NCBI RefSeq assembly: GCF_000013025.1 | Contig: NC_008358.1 | Location: 2,108,001 to 2,172,000 of the forward strand | Source: Hyphomonas neptunium ATCC 15444 | GTDB lineage: Bacteria; Pseudomonadota; Alphaproteobacteria; Caulobacterales; Hyphomonadaceae | Reading direction: 5' to 3' | DNA length: 64,000 nucleotides | Shown: positions 24,288 through 32,815 of the stretch, one piece after another | How positions within the stretch are numbered: the stretch's first letter is position 1 | How the letters are laid out: each line of letters begins with the position of its first letter | Notes under the pieces: model-generated | Database searches by the model: none | What the model was told of the DNA's origin: nothing | Seen by the model: the letters and a program-made list of their open reading frames with translations, nothing else | Position numbers and translations under genes: made by a program

Positions 24288-24941
24288 CTATTGCTCAGAT
24301 CGAACATAAGTATCGAGGACGTCATCCCCAATCCGTTCCGTCGCGACAGGGCGCCAGCGTGCCGCAGATTTCAGGTCTGACAGGCCCAGCGCCCCGAGGG
24401 CGGGCAAGCCATCGCCGCCGATCAGGATGGGGGCGCGAAACCAGGCGATCTCGTCCACGAGGCCGGCGCGCATGAAGCTGGCGGCCAGCGTGCTGCCCCC
24501 TTCGATGAGCAGCGTGCGCAGACCCTCGGCTTCGGCGCGGCGGACGAATTCGCCCGCGTCCATGCGAACACCGTTGCCGCAGCGCCAGATGTCGACCCCG
24601 GCAGCGGCGAGGGCGTCGCTGCCCTGCCCCGCCGTGACGGCGACAACGCGGCCAAGATCGGTGGAGCTGGCGAGGCGCGAGGCGGTGGGCAGGCGGGCGT
24701 TGGAATCGGCGACGATGCGGACGGGTTGTTTGGCCGGGAGCGGCACGGTGCGGGCGGTGAGCAGCGGATCGTCCGCCAGGGCTGTGCCGATGCCGACCAT
24801 GATGGCGTCGTTTTCAGCGCGCATCTGGTGGCCGCGGGCGCGCGACGCGCTGGAGGTGATCCACTGGCTGGTGCCATCGGCCAGCGCGATGCGCCCATCC
24901 AGTGAGGACGCAATCTTGAGGGTGATGCGGAGGTTTTTCAT
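24288..24941 (-). CDS. ribD: RibD reductase domain only (5-amino-6-(5-phosphoribosylamino)uracil reductase)
   Basis: This 217-residue protein corresponds to the C-terminal reductase half of Rib[55 protein letters not shown] and [14 protein letters not shown]. It reduces the ribosyl side chain with NADPH. The N-terminal zinc deaminase domain (about 145 residues with HxE and PCxxxxxxxxC) is missing: the reading frame starts directly at the reductase and overlaps nrdR by 4 bases, so no room exists upstream. The deaminase must be encoded elsewhere if the pathway is intact. Confidence 0.9.
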   Translation of the reverse strand: MKNLRITLKIASSLDGRIALADGTSQWITSSASRARGHQMRAENDAIMVGIGTALADDPLLTARTVPLPAKQPVRIVADSNARLPTASRLASSTDLGRVVAVTAGQGSDALAAAGVDIWRCGNGVRMDAGEFVRRAEAEGLRTLLIEGGSTLAASFMRAGLVDEIAWFRAPILIGGDGLPALGALGLSDLKSAARWRPVATERIGDDVLDTYVRSEQ

Positions 24942-25417
24942 TTCCCGTCCGCGTCGTCGTCTTCGTCTTCGAGGGCGGCTTTTTCGATGAACTGGGCGAA
25001 ATCGCTCGGGTCTTTGAAGTCGCGATAGACGCTGGCGTAGCGGACATAGCCGACGGGATCGACGCGCTTGAGCGCTTCCATCACCAACTCGCCGACCTCT
25101 GAGGAGGGCACCTCGGTTTCCCCGCCGCTTTCCAGCTTGCGGACGATGCCGGAGACCATCTGGTCGATCCGGTCTCGGTCCACTGGGCGTTTGCGCAGGG
25201 CGATGAGGATGGAGCGTTGCAGTTTTTCCCGGTCAAACAGGCTGCGTTTGCCATCGCGTTTGACGACGATGATTTCGCGCAGCTGCACACGCTCGAAGGT
25301 GGTGAAGCGGGCGCCGCAGCTTTCACAGACGCGGCGGCGGCGCACAGCGGTATCGTCTTCAGCGGCGCGGCTGTCTTTTACGGATGTATTGTCAGAACCG
25401 CAGAATGGACAGCGCAA
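24938..25417 (-). CDS. nrdR: Transcriptional repressor NrdR
   Basis: Zinc-ribbon and ATP-cone regulator that represses ribonucleotide reductase genes when dATP is high. The 159-residue protein starts [17 protein letters not shown] (first zinc-binding pair) and continues [17 protein letters not shown] (second pair); the ATP-cone spans about residues 49-140. The start is a TTG at 25417, since the family N-terminus is MxCPFC and no other start fits. It is 6 bases after glyA and overlaps ribD by ATGA. Confidence 0.95.
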   Translation of the reverse strand: MRCPFCGSDNTSVKDSRAAEDDTAVRRRRVCESCGARFTTFERVQLREIIVVKRDGKRSLFDREKLQRSILIALRKRPVDRDRIDQMVSGIVRKLESGGETEVPSSEVGELVMEALKRVDPVGYVRYASVYRDFKDPSDFAQFIEKAALEDEDDDADGK

Positions 25418-25423
25418 AGCCGA

Positions 25424-26731
25424 TCAGCCCCCCAGCCCCTCATAGATGGGGAAACGCGCCGTGAGCGCCTTCACCTCTTCGCGGACGCGGGCTTCAACCG
25501 CGTCGCTGTTGCCATTGGCCAGAGCGTCTACGATCTCGCCGATCCAGGTGCCGATCTGGATGAACTCTTCCTCGCGGAAGCCGCGCGTGGTGCCCGCAGG
25601 CGAGCCGACCCGGATGCCCGAGGTGACCGTCGGCGGGGCGGGATCGAACGGGATGCCGTTCTTATTGCAGGTGATGTAGGCGCGCTCGAGAGCGGCTTCG
25701 GCGTCGCGGCCGGTGACGCCTTTGGGGCGCAGGTCAATCAGCGCGAGGTGGGTGTCGGTGCCATCGGAGACGACATCGAGGCCCGCCGTGCGGCAGGCTG
25801 CGGCCATGGCGCGGGCGTTGGAGACGACCTGCTCAACATAGGTCTTGAATTCCGGCATCAGCGCCTCGCCAAAGGCGACCGCCTTGCCGGCGATGACATG
25901 CATTAGGGGACCGCCCTGGATGCCGGGGAAGATGGCCGAGTTGATCTTCTTGGCGAGAGCTTCGTCATTGGTGAGGATCATGCCGCCGCGCGGGCCCCGA
26001 AGGGTCTTGTGCGTCGTGGTGGTGGCAATGTGGCAATGGTCGAGCGGGTTGGGATGGGCGCCGCCGGCGACGAGACCAGCAAAGTGGGCCATGTCGACCA
26101 GGAAGATGGCGCCGACATCATCGGCAATCTCGCGGAAGCGTTTGAAGTCAATCTGGCGCGGATAGGCAGAGCCACCGGCGATGATCATCTGCGGGCGGTG
26201 GGCGCGGGCAAGGCGCTCAACCTCATCAAAGTCGATCAGGTGGTCTTCCGGGCGCACGCCATACTGGACAGCGTTGAACCATTTTCCGGACTGGTTTGGC
26301 TTGGCGCCGTGGGTGAGGTGGCCACCGGCGGCGAGGCTCATGCCGAGGATGGTGTCGCCGGGCTTCAGGACCGCCTGGAAGACGCCCTGGTTGGCCTGGC
26401 TGCCGGAGTTTGGCTGGACGTTGGCAAAGCCGCAATTGAACAGCTTCTTGGCGCGCTCGATCGCGAGTTCCTCAGCGATGTCGACGAATTCGCAGCCGCC
26501 ATAGTAGCGTTTGCCGGGATAGCCTTCGGCGTATTTGTTGGTGAGGATCGAGCCTTGGGCTTCGAGCACGGCGCGGGAGACGATGTTCTCCGAGGCGATC
26601 AGCTCGATCTGGTGCTGCTGGCGGGTGGCTTCCTGGTTGATCGCAGCGGCCAGCTCGGGGTCGCGCTCTGCAAGACCAACGGAGAAAAAGCCCCCGGCCA
26701 GCGTTTCTGGAACATGCGCCGAATCTGCCAT
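25424..26731 (-). CDS. glyA: Serine hydroxymethyltransferase
   Basis: PLP enzyme that converts serine and tetrahydrofolate to glycine and 5,10-methylene-tetrahydrofolate. The 435-residue protein has [35 protein letters not shown] and the PLP lysine in [21 protein letters not shown] lies 5 bases before the ATG at 26731, so the 19-residue upstream extension is rejected. It begins the glyA-nrdR-rib-nusB minus-strand run and is divergent from the mucR-like gene. Confidence 0.97.
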   Translation of the reverse strand: MADSAHVPETLAGGFFSVGLAERDPELAAAINQEATRQQHQIELIASENIVSRAVLEAQGSILTNKYAEGYPGKRYYGGCEFVDIAEELAIERAKKLFNCGFANVQPNSGSQANQGVFQAVLKPGDTILGMSLAAGGHLTHGAKPNQSGKWFNAVQYGVRPEDHLIDFDEVERLARAHRPQMIIAGGSAYPRQIDFKRFREIADDVGAIFLVDMAHFAGLVAGGAHPNPLDHCHIATTTTHKTLRGPRGGMILTNDEALAKKINSAIFPGIQGGPLMHVIAGKAVAFGEALMPEFKTYVEQVVSNARAMAAACRTAGLDVVSDGTDTHLALIDLRPKGVTGRDAEAALERAYITCNKNGIPFDPAPPTVTSGIRVGSPAGTTRGFREEEFIQIGTWIGEIVDALANGNSDAVEARVREEVKALTARFPIYEGLGG

Positions 26732-26949
26732 GGGAGCCTCCTTTGCGACGGTCTGGGGCTGTTTACGCGGTGCAGGCAGGCTCGGCAACTGCGACTCGAA
26801 GTTCTACAGAAATTCAACTAGAGTGGAAGAATAATCGCCGCCGCGATGAAAAAGATAGGCCGATACTTTACGAGCCGTATCGATTATACTTAGACAAGCG
26901 AAGAATTGCGAGAATCGTTGCAGCAATTACAGGATGCATGGGGTGGACG

Positions 26950-27348
26950 ATGACTGATCCGGAAGACTTGGACGCTTTGGACATGACCGTCGAGATCGTC
27001 TCGTCCTATGTGGCGAACAATGCGATACAGTCGGATCAGCTGCCCGCTCTGATCAAGAGTGTCCACGCAACCTTGAGCGATCTGACGAATACTGTGCCAG
27101 TTCCGGCCGAGAAGCTGGAGCCGGCGGTTGCGATCAACAAGTCTGTTACGCCGGAGTTTCTGATCTGTCTGGAAGATGGCGCGAAGCTGAAGATGCTGAA
27201 GCGGTATCTGCGCACGCGGTTTGACATGACGCCGGAGGATTACCGCGCCAAATGGGGCCTGCCGGCGGACTATCCGATGGTGGCGCCCAATTATGCCAAG
27301 CTTCGGTCGAAGCACGCCAAGCAGATCGGGCTGGGCAAGAAGCGTTGA
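26950..27348 (+). CDS. MucR/Ros-family transcriptional regulator
   Basis: A 132-residue DNA-binding regulator of the alphaproteobacterial MucR/Ros family, whose members silence many genes and affect envelope polysaccharides, cell cycle and virulence. The N-terminal half (VEIVSSYVANNAIQSDQLPA) is the oligomerisation region. The C-terminal half contains FLICLEDGAKLKMLKRYL and the hallmark MTPEDYRAKWGLPADYPMVA. The zinc-finger histidines of Ros are absent here (RYLRTRF). The ATG at 26950 follows GGGTGGA. The 218-base divergent spacer with glyA is noticeably AT-rich, which suits MucR autoregulation. Confidence 0.92.
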   Translation: MTDPEDLDALDMTVEIVSSYVANNAIQSDQLPALIKSVHATLSDLTNTVPVPAEKLEPAVAINKSVTPEFLICLEDGAKLKMLKRYLRTRFDMTPEDYRAKWGLPADYPMVAPNYAKLRSKHAKQIGLGKKR

Positions 27349-27362
27349 TTTCAAACGCAAAA

Positions 27363-27383
27363 TGGCCCGGCAGAACCGGGCCA
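27363..27383 (-). terminator. Terminator hairpin between mucR-like gene and hemA
   Basis: TGGCCCGG (27363-27370) and CCGGGCCA (27376-27383) pair around a 5-base loop. Read on the minus strand it is followed by ATTTTGCGTTTG, so it best serves hemA, 52 bases after its stop. On the plus strand no T-run follows, though it could still limit read-through from the mucR-like gene. Confidence 0.65.
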
Positions 27384-27399
27384 CTCTAAGCACTTTCCA

Positions 27400-27424
27400 G
27401 GACAAACCGGGACACTTTGGGACA
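27400..27424. repeat. Three GGACA units at exact 10-bp spacing
   Basis: GGACA starts at 27400, 27410 and 27420, in the short gap between the hemA stop codon and its terminator hairpin. The shared stretch GGGACACTTT also occurs in the six-unit array at 19064-19119, so these are members of one repeat family. Confidence 0.75.
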
Positions 27425-27434
27425 AAACGCGCCC

Positions 27435-28652
27435 TTAAGCGGCCTTGTCGAGACCCAGCTGTTTCCAGACCGCGAGGATGGCGGCGACCAGTTCATCCAT
27501 CATCACTTCGTCATGCACGGGGCTGGGCGTGAAGCGCAGGCGCTCGGTGCCACGCGGGACGGTGGGATAGTTGATCGGCTGAACGTAGATGCCGAAGTCG
27601 AACAGCAGGGTGTCGGACAGCGCCTTGCAGCGTTCGGGATCGCCCACCAGCAGCGGGACGATGTGCGAGGGCGACTCCATCACAGGCAGGCCCGCATCGC
27701 GGAACTTCTGTTTCAGGGTGGCGGCCTTGTCCTGATGGATAGCGCGCAGGCGGCGGCCTTCATCGGCGCGCAGCTTGCGGATGCTGGCGAGGGCGCCGGC
27801 AGCCATGACCGGACAGGTCGAAGTGGTGAAGATGAAGCCCGAGGCCATGGAGCGGATGGCATCGATGACGCTGGAATGGCTGGCGATATAGCCGCCCATG
27901 ACGCCGTAAGCCTTCGCCAGGGTGCCTTCCATGATGTCGATCCGGTCAGCCAGCCCGAGCATTTCGGCCACGCCTGCCCCCTGCTCTCCGTACATGCCGA
28001 CGGCATGCACTTCATCGAGATAGGTGATGGCGTTGAATTCCTGGGCGAGGTCGCAGATCTCTTCCATGCGGCCAAAGTCGCCGTCCATGGAATAGACGCT
28101 TTCGAACGCGATCAGCTTGGGACGGTCAGCGTCGTCGAGCTCCAGAAGCGCACGCAGATGGTCCACGTCGTTATGGCGGAAGACGCGGTATTCGGCGCCA
28201 GAGCGGCGGATACCCTCGATCATCGAGGCGTGGTTGAGCGCGTCGGAATAGATGATCAGGTTAGGCAGGATCTTGCCGAGCGTCGACAGGGTCGCTTCGT
28301 TGGACACGTAACCTGAGGTGAAGAGGAGCGCGGCTTCCTTGCGGTGAAGGTCAGCAAGCTCCTGCTCCAGATCGACGTGGAAGCGCGTGGTGCCGGAGAT
28401 GTTGCGGGTGCCGCCCGAACCGGCGCCGAAGCTGTCGATCGCTTCGTGCATGGATTTGATGACATCGTCATCCTGGCCCATGCCCAGATAGTCGTTCGAG
28501 CACCAGATGGTGACTTCGCGCTCGCCCGCTTCAAACCGGGCGGTGGCCTTTGGAAAGCGGCCCTTGTGACGGTGAAGATCAATAAAGACCCGATACCGTC
28601 CTTCGCTGTGAATGGCGCCAAGGGCGTCTTCGAAGGCTTTGAGATGCTGCAT
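27435..28652 (-). CDS. hemA: 5-aminolevulinate synthase
   Basis: PLP enzyme of the C4 (Shemin) pathway; it condenses glycine with succinyl-CoA to start heme synthesis. The 405-residue protein has the glycine-rich [45 protein letters not shown] and the PLP lysine in [14 protein letters not shown]. The C4 pathway is itself a marker of alphaproteobacteria. glyA lies nearby and could supply glycine. A conserved-looking hairpin sits in the 96-base leader after the class II aldolase gene. Confidence 0.97.
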   Translation of the reverse strand: MQHLKAFEDALGAIHSEGRYRVFIDLHRHKGRFPKATARFEAGEREVTIWCSNDYLGMGQDDDVIKSMHEAIDSFGAGSGGTRNISGTTRFHVDLEQELADLHRKEAALLFTSGYVSNEATLSTLGKILPNLIIYSDALNHASMIEGIRRSGAEYRVFRHNDVDHLRALLELDDADRPKLIAFESVYSMDGDFGRMEEICDLAQEFNAITYLDEVHAVGMYGEQGAGVAEMLGLADRIDIMEGTLAKAYGVMGGYIASHSSVIDAIRSMASGFIFTTSTCPVMAAGALASIRKLRADEGRRLRAIHQDKAATLKQKFRDAGLPVMESPSHIVPLLVGDPERCKALSDTLLFDFGIYVQPINYPTVPRGTERLRFTPSPVHDEVMMDELVAAILAVWKQLGLDKAA

Positions 28653-28695
28653 GGCGCTACTCTGAACTCTTTTCGACTATGACCATGTTTAACTT

Positions 28696-28724
28696 GGGTT
28701 ACCGGAGGCTTATTCCGGCAACCC
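28696..28724 (-). promoter_or_regulatory. Hairpin in the hemA leader
   Basis: GGGTTACCGGA (28696-28706) pairs with TCCGGCAACCC (28714-28724) around a 7-base loop with a single mismatch. It lies between the class II aldolase stop and the hemA start. No T-run follows on either strand, so it looks less like a terminator than an mRNA element or a protein-binding inverted repeat. Confidence 0.45.
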
Positions 28725-28748
28725 ATTTAGTCTAATCAGGGAAAATAC

Positions 28749-29540
28749 CTATGCGGCATAACCGGGCAGATCCCGGTCGAGCTTGCGCAGGAGCGCGGGC
28801 CAGACGAGCATGTCGGTCAGCTTAGCCATGCCGTTGCTGTGCTCGGTCATCCCACCCTGCCCGGCGACCTTCTGCTGAAGGCCGGTATCGCACTCCAGAA
28901 CACCGTCGCGGCCTGCCGAAAGCGCCATGATCTGCATGGTGCAGGCCCGCTCCAGGAAGAACATGCGGCTGAAGGTGATGGCCGCCGTGGCGCCGCAGGT
29001 GAGCGTGCCGTGGTTGCGCAGGATCATCGAATGCTTCTTCTCGCCAAGGTCGCGCACCAGGCGCTCGCGTTCGTCCAGATCAAGGGCGATGCCCTCGTAA
29101 TCATGGTAAGCGACATCTTCGCGCACGATCATGGCCGTCTGGCTGAGCGGGAGGAGACCTTCTTTCTGGGCGGAGACCGCCACGCCCTGATCGGTGTGAA
29201 CGTGCATGACGACATGGGCGTCGTCGCGCGCGGCATGGATGGCCGAGTGGATGGTGAAGCCGGCTGGATTGATCATCGCATCGGTTTCCTGAACGATGTT
29301 GCCGTCCAGATCGACCTTCACCAGCGAGGAGGCGGTGATTTCCTCGAAGAAATAGCCGTAGGGATTGATCAGGAAGTGGTGTTCCGGGCCGGGGACGCGG
29401 TGGGAGATGTGCGTGAAGATCATATCATCCCAGCCGTAAAGCGCGGTGAGACGGTACATCGCCGCGAGATCTACGCGCGCCTGCCATTCGGCTTCGCTGA
29501 CAGAATTGCGGATGTCGATTTTACCTGCGCCGTCGGCCAT
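28749..29540 (-). CDS. Class II aldolase/adducin family protein
   Basis: A 263-residue protein of the class II aldolase fold, in which zinc is bound by histidines. These are seen in VVMHVHTDQGVAVSA and RNHGTLTCG. The conserved YGWDDMIFTHISHRVPG and FLINPYGYFFEEI segments place it with the adducin-like group often annotated as fuculose-phosphate aldolase, but the substrate is unknown. The start at 29540 follows GAGGGAGA; a start at 29558 would add six residues. A TGACGC-type palindrome lies 93 bases upstream. Confidence 0.88.
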   Translation of the reverse strand: MADGAGKIDIRNSVSEAEWQARVDLAAMYRLTALYGWDDMIFTHISHRVPGPEHHFLINPYGYFFEEITASSLVKVDLDGNIVQETDAMINPAGFTIHSAIHAARDDAHVVMHVHTDQGVAVSAQKEGLLPLSQTAMIVREDVAYHDYEGIALDLDERERLVRDLGEKKHSMILRNHGTLTCGATAAITFSRMFFLERACTMQIMALSAGRDGVLECDTGLQQKVAGQGGMTEHSNGMAKLTDMLVWPALLRKLDRDLPGYAA

Positions 29541-29632
29541 GGTGATAGTCTCCCTCAATGCGTTTCTCTGGGCGTGATCTGCGGTTTCGCAGGCGAAAGT
29601 AAACGAGTTTGGCCGTCAGCGCCAGATTCAGA

Positions 29633-29646
29633 TGACGCGCGCGTCA
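29633..29646. promoter_or_regulatory. TGACGC-GC-GCGTCA palindrome between class II aldolase and nadK
   Basis: A perfect 14-base palindrome lies in the divergent gap, 93 bases upstream of the class II aldolase ATG and 107 bases upstream of the nadK ATG. Since both genes point away, a terminator role is unlikely. It is the same motif as at 10073 and 47993. Confidence 0.55.
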
Positions 29647-29752
29647 CTTTTTGCCGCGAGGGAAGGCCTGCCCCGCTTGGCAGACCCCATTCCCGGCCCC
29701 TGTTCGGGGCCCGCCTTGACGGGTGGGGCAAAACATTCCCACATGCCGCCGC

Positions 29753-30520
29753 ATGACCCCGCTGCGTATTGCTTTTTATGCTTCCAAACGGCCAGAGGCG
29801 CAGCAGGTGCTGCCGCAGCTGCGCGACAAGTACGGCCATTATTCCGAGGAAGAGGCCGACGTGATCGTCGCCCTGGGCGGAGACGGCGCCATGCTGGACA
29901 CGCTTCGCAGGCGCTTTGACGATGGCAAGCCGGTCTATGGCATGCATCTGGGCACCGTGGGTTTCCTGATGAATGACTTTCATGCCGATGGCCTGCCCGA
30001 GCGAATCGAGGCGGCCGAGCGGGCCACGCTGTCACCCCTGCGGATGCAGGCGACGGACCTGGACGGCACGGTTCACCGGGCGATGGCGATCAACGAGATT
30101 TCGCTGCTGCGCCAGACGGCGCAATCGGCCCGGCTGAAGATCATCGTGGATGGGCGGGTGCGGATGGAGGAGCTGGTGTGCGACGGGCTGATGGTCGCGA
30201 CGCCCGCCGGATCGACCGCGTATAATCTCTCCGCCCATGGCCCGATCCTGCCGATCGGGGCAAAGCTGCTGGCGCTGACGCCGGTGAGCGCGTTCCGGCC
30301 CCGGCGCTGGCGCGGCGCGCTGCTGAAGGCTGAAGCAAGGGTAGACATTGAAGTGGTGGCGCCTGACCGGCGGCCGGTGTCTGCGTCTGCGGACAATGAA
30401 GAAGTGCGCAATATTGCCAAGGTGACGGTGGAAACTGACCCAGCGCGCACCCTGAAGGTGCTGTTTGACCCCGGCCATGCGCTGGATGAGCGAATTTTGC
30501 GGGAGCAGTTTGCTTTCTGA
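29753..30520 (+). CDS. nadK: NAD kinase
   Basis: Phosphorylates NAD to NADP. The 255-residue protein starts MTPLRIAFYASKRPEAQQ and has the GGDG motif in VIVALGGDGAMLDTLRR (Asp45), the NE/D region AINEISLLRQT and the conserved DGLMVATPAGSTAYNLSAHGP. The ATG at 29753 matches the family N-terminus; an earlier start at 29723 would add ten residues. Confidence 0.95.
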   Translation: MTPLRIAFYASKRPEAQQVLPQLRDKYGHYSEEEADVIVALGGDGAMLDTLRRRFDDGKPVYGMHLGTVGFLMNDFHADGLPERIEAAERATLSPLRMQATDLDGTVHRAMAINEISLLRQTAQSARLKIIVDGRVRMEELVCDGLMVATPAGSTAYNLSAHGPILPIGAKLLALTPVSAFRPRRWRGALLKAEARVDIEVVAPDRRPVSASADNEEVRNIAKVTVETDPARTLKVLFDPGHALDERILREQFAF

Positions 30521-30599
30521 AGCAGTTTCAACGGCTCGCGTCAGCGTAATGTTAAATCTTGTTGGTTAATCCTGCCCCTCAAGAAACGAGGGTGGAGTG

Positions 30600-31220
30600 A
30601 TGCTGGGTAAATTCCTGAAAGGTCTCGAAACGGGCAAACTTGGCCGCAAGCCGGCACAGGCCGTAGCCGCGCCAGATATTTCGCGCGTCATCAAACCTTC
30701 CCTGGCTACAACTTATCATGAGCCCATGCCTGCCGCTTGGTATGAGGCCGACGATGAGGAAGCGCACGCGCCTGAACCAGCCGCCTTCGCGCTGGCCGAG
30801 TTCATTACCGATCCCCAGGTGATGGAGACCCAGGCTGAGGAAGCGCTCGACGCACTGACCGAAGAATTTGAAGGCTGGATGCGCAACGATCTGGAAAAGA
30901 TGCGCGACGCCTGGCGGATTGCGCAGAAGCCGGAAGCCGACGCCGACGATTACCGCACGCTTTACACCTGCGCGCACAATATTCGCGGCGCGGCGTCGTC
31001 CTACGGATACCCGGCCGCCTCACGCCTCTGCGGATCGCTGTGCGACCTGCTGAGCGGGACGCGCCCCGGCGAGAACAGCGCGCTGATCAACCTGCATATT
31101 GAAGCCTGCCGCGCCGCCGTTGGCGCGGGCCCTCAGGGCGAGGGCTCAGAGTCGGTTGCCGACGCCGTGTGCGAGGCGCTGGAAAAGCGCGTGGCGCTCA
31201 AAGTTTCCTCGGCGGGCTAA
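30600..31220 (+). CDS. Hpt domain histidine-phosphotransfer protein
   Basis: A 206-residue cytoplasmic protein. Residues about 80-200 look like a histidine phosphotransfer domain: the phospho-accepting histidine is His126 in LYTCAHNIRGAASSYGYP, followed by the helix ASRLCGSLCDLLSG. The first 75 residues are low-complexity and acidic. Such proteins relay phosphate between a hybrid kinase and a response regulator; no partner is nearby. GAGGG lies about 6 bases before the ATG. Its stop interlocks with the convergent Nudix gene. Confidence 0.8.
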   Translation: MLGKFLKGLETGKLGRKPAQAVAAPDISRVIKPSLATTYHEPMPAAWYEADDEEAHAPEPAAFALAEFITDPQVMETQAEEALDALTEEFEGWMRNDLEKMRDAWRIAQKPEADADDYRTLYTCAHNIRGAASSYGYPAASRLCGSLCDLLSGTRPGENSALINLHIEACRAAVGAGPQGEGSESVADAVCEALEKRVALKVSSAG

Positions 31221-32023
31221 ACCTTCACATTCGACAGCAGCTCGACCGTCTGGCCATAGCCAGCCTCTTCGGGAATGAAGAGGCAGGGCGCGCCGGTTTC
31301 GGTTTTACCCGGTTCTGGCAGGACGGTTACCACCGGCTGGCTGGAGAAGCGTGTTTCAGCATCTGACAGGGTTTGCGCCTGGGCGAGCTTCACAAGGTTC
31401 ATCCGTGTGGGGAAGATGATGGTGGCTTTGCCGGATTTTTCCTGTTCCAGCGCTTCAGTTGCCGACAGCCACACAGCGTCCGTCGTTTCGCGGCCATCAT
31501 GGGCAGCGATCTGACCGCTGGGGGCGCGGGCAATATAAAAGTGCGTGTCGAAGCGTTTGGGCATCATCACCGGCGTGATCCAGTGGCCGAAATGGACGAG
31601 CCGGTCGAGCGCCAGGGCGAGGTCATGCTCGCGCACGAGATCGAGGAACGGGATTTCGCCCCGGTCGACCGCGGCGCGGTGGGGGGCGAGCTTGTCGGCA
31701 ATGTCTGCGCCCACGAGCGGCGCCCCTGCCCCGAGCGATTTGCGGTGGCGGGCGAGGACGATGCCGGATTCTTCGTATGCCTCGCGGATGGCGGCGATGC
31801 GCGCGTCCTGCTGGATGGGGCCGAAATCGCCGTCCGTATACGAATCCCAGCCCGGATCTGTGTCGCCCGCATTGGCTTTTCCGCCTGGAAAGACCAGCGC
31901 GCCAGCGGCAAAGTCGATCTCGTAATGGCGCTTCACCATCAGGACTTCAGGCGCGCTAACCCCTTCTCTCATAAGGAGAATTGTTGCGGAAAGGCGGGCT
32001 TCTGGCAGGGTCTGGGCGGTCAT
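31217..32023 (-). CDS. Nudix hydrolase
   Basis: A 268-residue Nudix-fold protein. The Nudix box is recognisable as FPGGKANAGD, then an insertion of about 18 residues, then ARIAAIREAYEESGIVL; the REAYEESG half carries the metal-binding glutamates. The size and insertion resemble NUDT7/NUDT19-type CoA or nucleoside-diphosphate hydrolases more than MutT. AGAGG lies 7 bases before the ATG at 32023. It is convergent with the Hpt gene and divergent from the EAL-like gene. Confidence 0.85.
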   Translation of the reverse strand: MTAQTLPEARLSATILLMREGVSAPEVLMVKRHYEIDFAAGALVFPGGKANAGDTDPGWDSYTDGDFGPIQQDARIAAIREAYEESGIVLARHRKSLGAGAPLVGADIADKLAPHRAAVDRGEIPFLDLVREHDLALALDRLVHFGHWITPVMMPKRFDTHFYIARAPSGQIAAHDGRETTDAVWLSATEALEQEKSGKATIIFPTRMNLVKLAQAQTLSDAETRFSSQPVVTVLPEPGKTETGAPCLFIPEEAGYGQTVELLSNVKV

Positions 32024-32137
32024 TTGATGCCTCTTTATGTCCAATTTCCGGCAAATTCACCGGGTCTCTTCCGCGTGATGTTCAGCTTGCTCCGTTAGGG
32101 AAGGCAATAGCTTAGAAACTGTTTCGGAGACGCCCGC

Positions 32138-32815
32138 GTGACTTCCCTCAATACCCATTCCGCTTCCCCGCGCCTTGAGCAGAGCCGTGTTCGCCTTTTG
32201 CCGGTTGTGCATCTTGTGGCCGGAGACATGCTGGGCATGGTTGCCGAAGAGGCGATGGAGTTTGAAGAGCGCGTGCGCTTTGGGCCGGTGACGGGCTCCG
32301 CCGCCGATACTGACCCGGCCAAATGGCTGGCTGACCGGTTGGGACGCGTGGCTTCAGCCGCCTGGGCGGATGGCGCGACGGGGCGGCCGATCCTGGTGCC
32401 TGCGCCGATGGCCGCGCTCGCCAATGCAAACACCGCTGTTGCCTGTGACGCTGCCGTGCGCCGCACGACGATGTGTCAGCAGGAGTTCTGCCTCATGTTT
32501 TCTGACGCCGCCTTTGCGGGCGAAACGGTGGATTGCTCCAGCCGTGTGGCGCGCCTGCGCAAGGCGGGATTCCGCGTCGGCATCGACATGCGCCAGTCCT
32601 GGCATACGGCGCTCAGCGAGAGCCTGCGCCTGATGATCGATACGATCCGTGTAGATGCAGATGCACTGGAAGCCTCGCCTGACCTTCAGGAATTAGTGAT
32701 GATCGCGCGCGAGAGCGGCATCCTCGTGGTGGCAGACAATGCCAACTGGCGCGATGGCGAGTTTCTGGAAGAGACCGGTGTTGCGGGCGCCATTGCTCCG
32801 CGCACTGACGCTTAA
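32138..32815 (+). CDS. Degenerate EAL-domain-like protein
   Basis: A 225-residue protein whose overall pattern follows an EAL (cyclic-di-GMP phosphodiesterase) domain: RLLPVVHLVAGDMLGMVAEE near the start, FCLMFSDAAF, RLRKAGFRVGIDM, then DTIRVDADAL and ILVVADNANWRDG. The catalytic residues are not kept; the EAL tripeptide region reads MVAEEAM, and the final AEGVE region reads ADNAN. If the fold call is right it is a non-enzymatic sensor or partner. The GTG start at 32138 follows CGGAGA. It is convergent with the DUF2336 gene. Confidence 0.6.
   Translation: MTSLNTHSASPRLEQSRVRLLPVVHLVAGDMLGMVAEEAMEFEERVRFGPVTGSAADTDPAKWLADRLGRVASAAWADGATGRPILVPAPMAALANANTAVACDAAVRRTTMCQQEFCLMFSDAAFAGETVDCSSRVARLRKAGFRVGIDMRQSWHTALSESLRLMIDTIRVDADALEASPDLQELVMIARESGILVVADNANWRDGEFLEETGVAGAIAPRTDA

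Noticed and set aside
22539-24380. A 613-residue plus-strand frame
   Set aside because: It runs antisense across ribB and ribE, both of which are certain genes. Its sequence is low-complexity without recognisable motifs.
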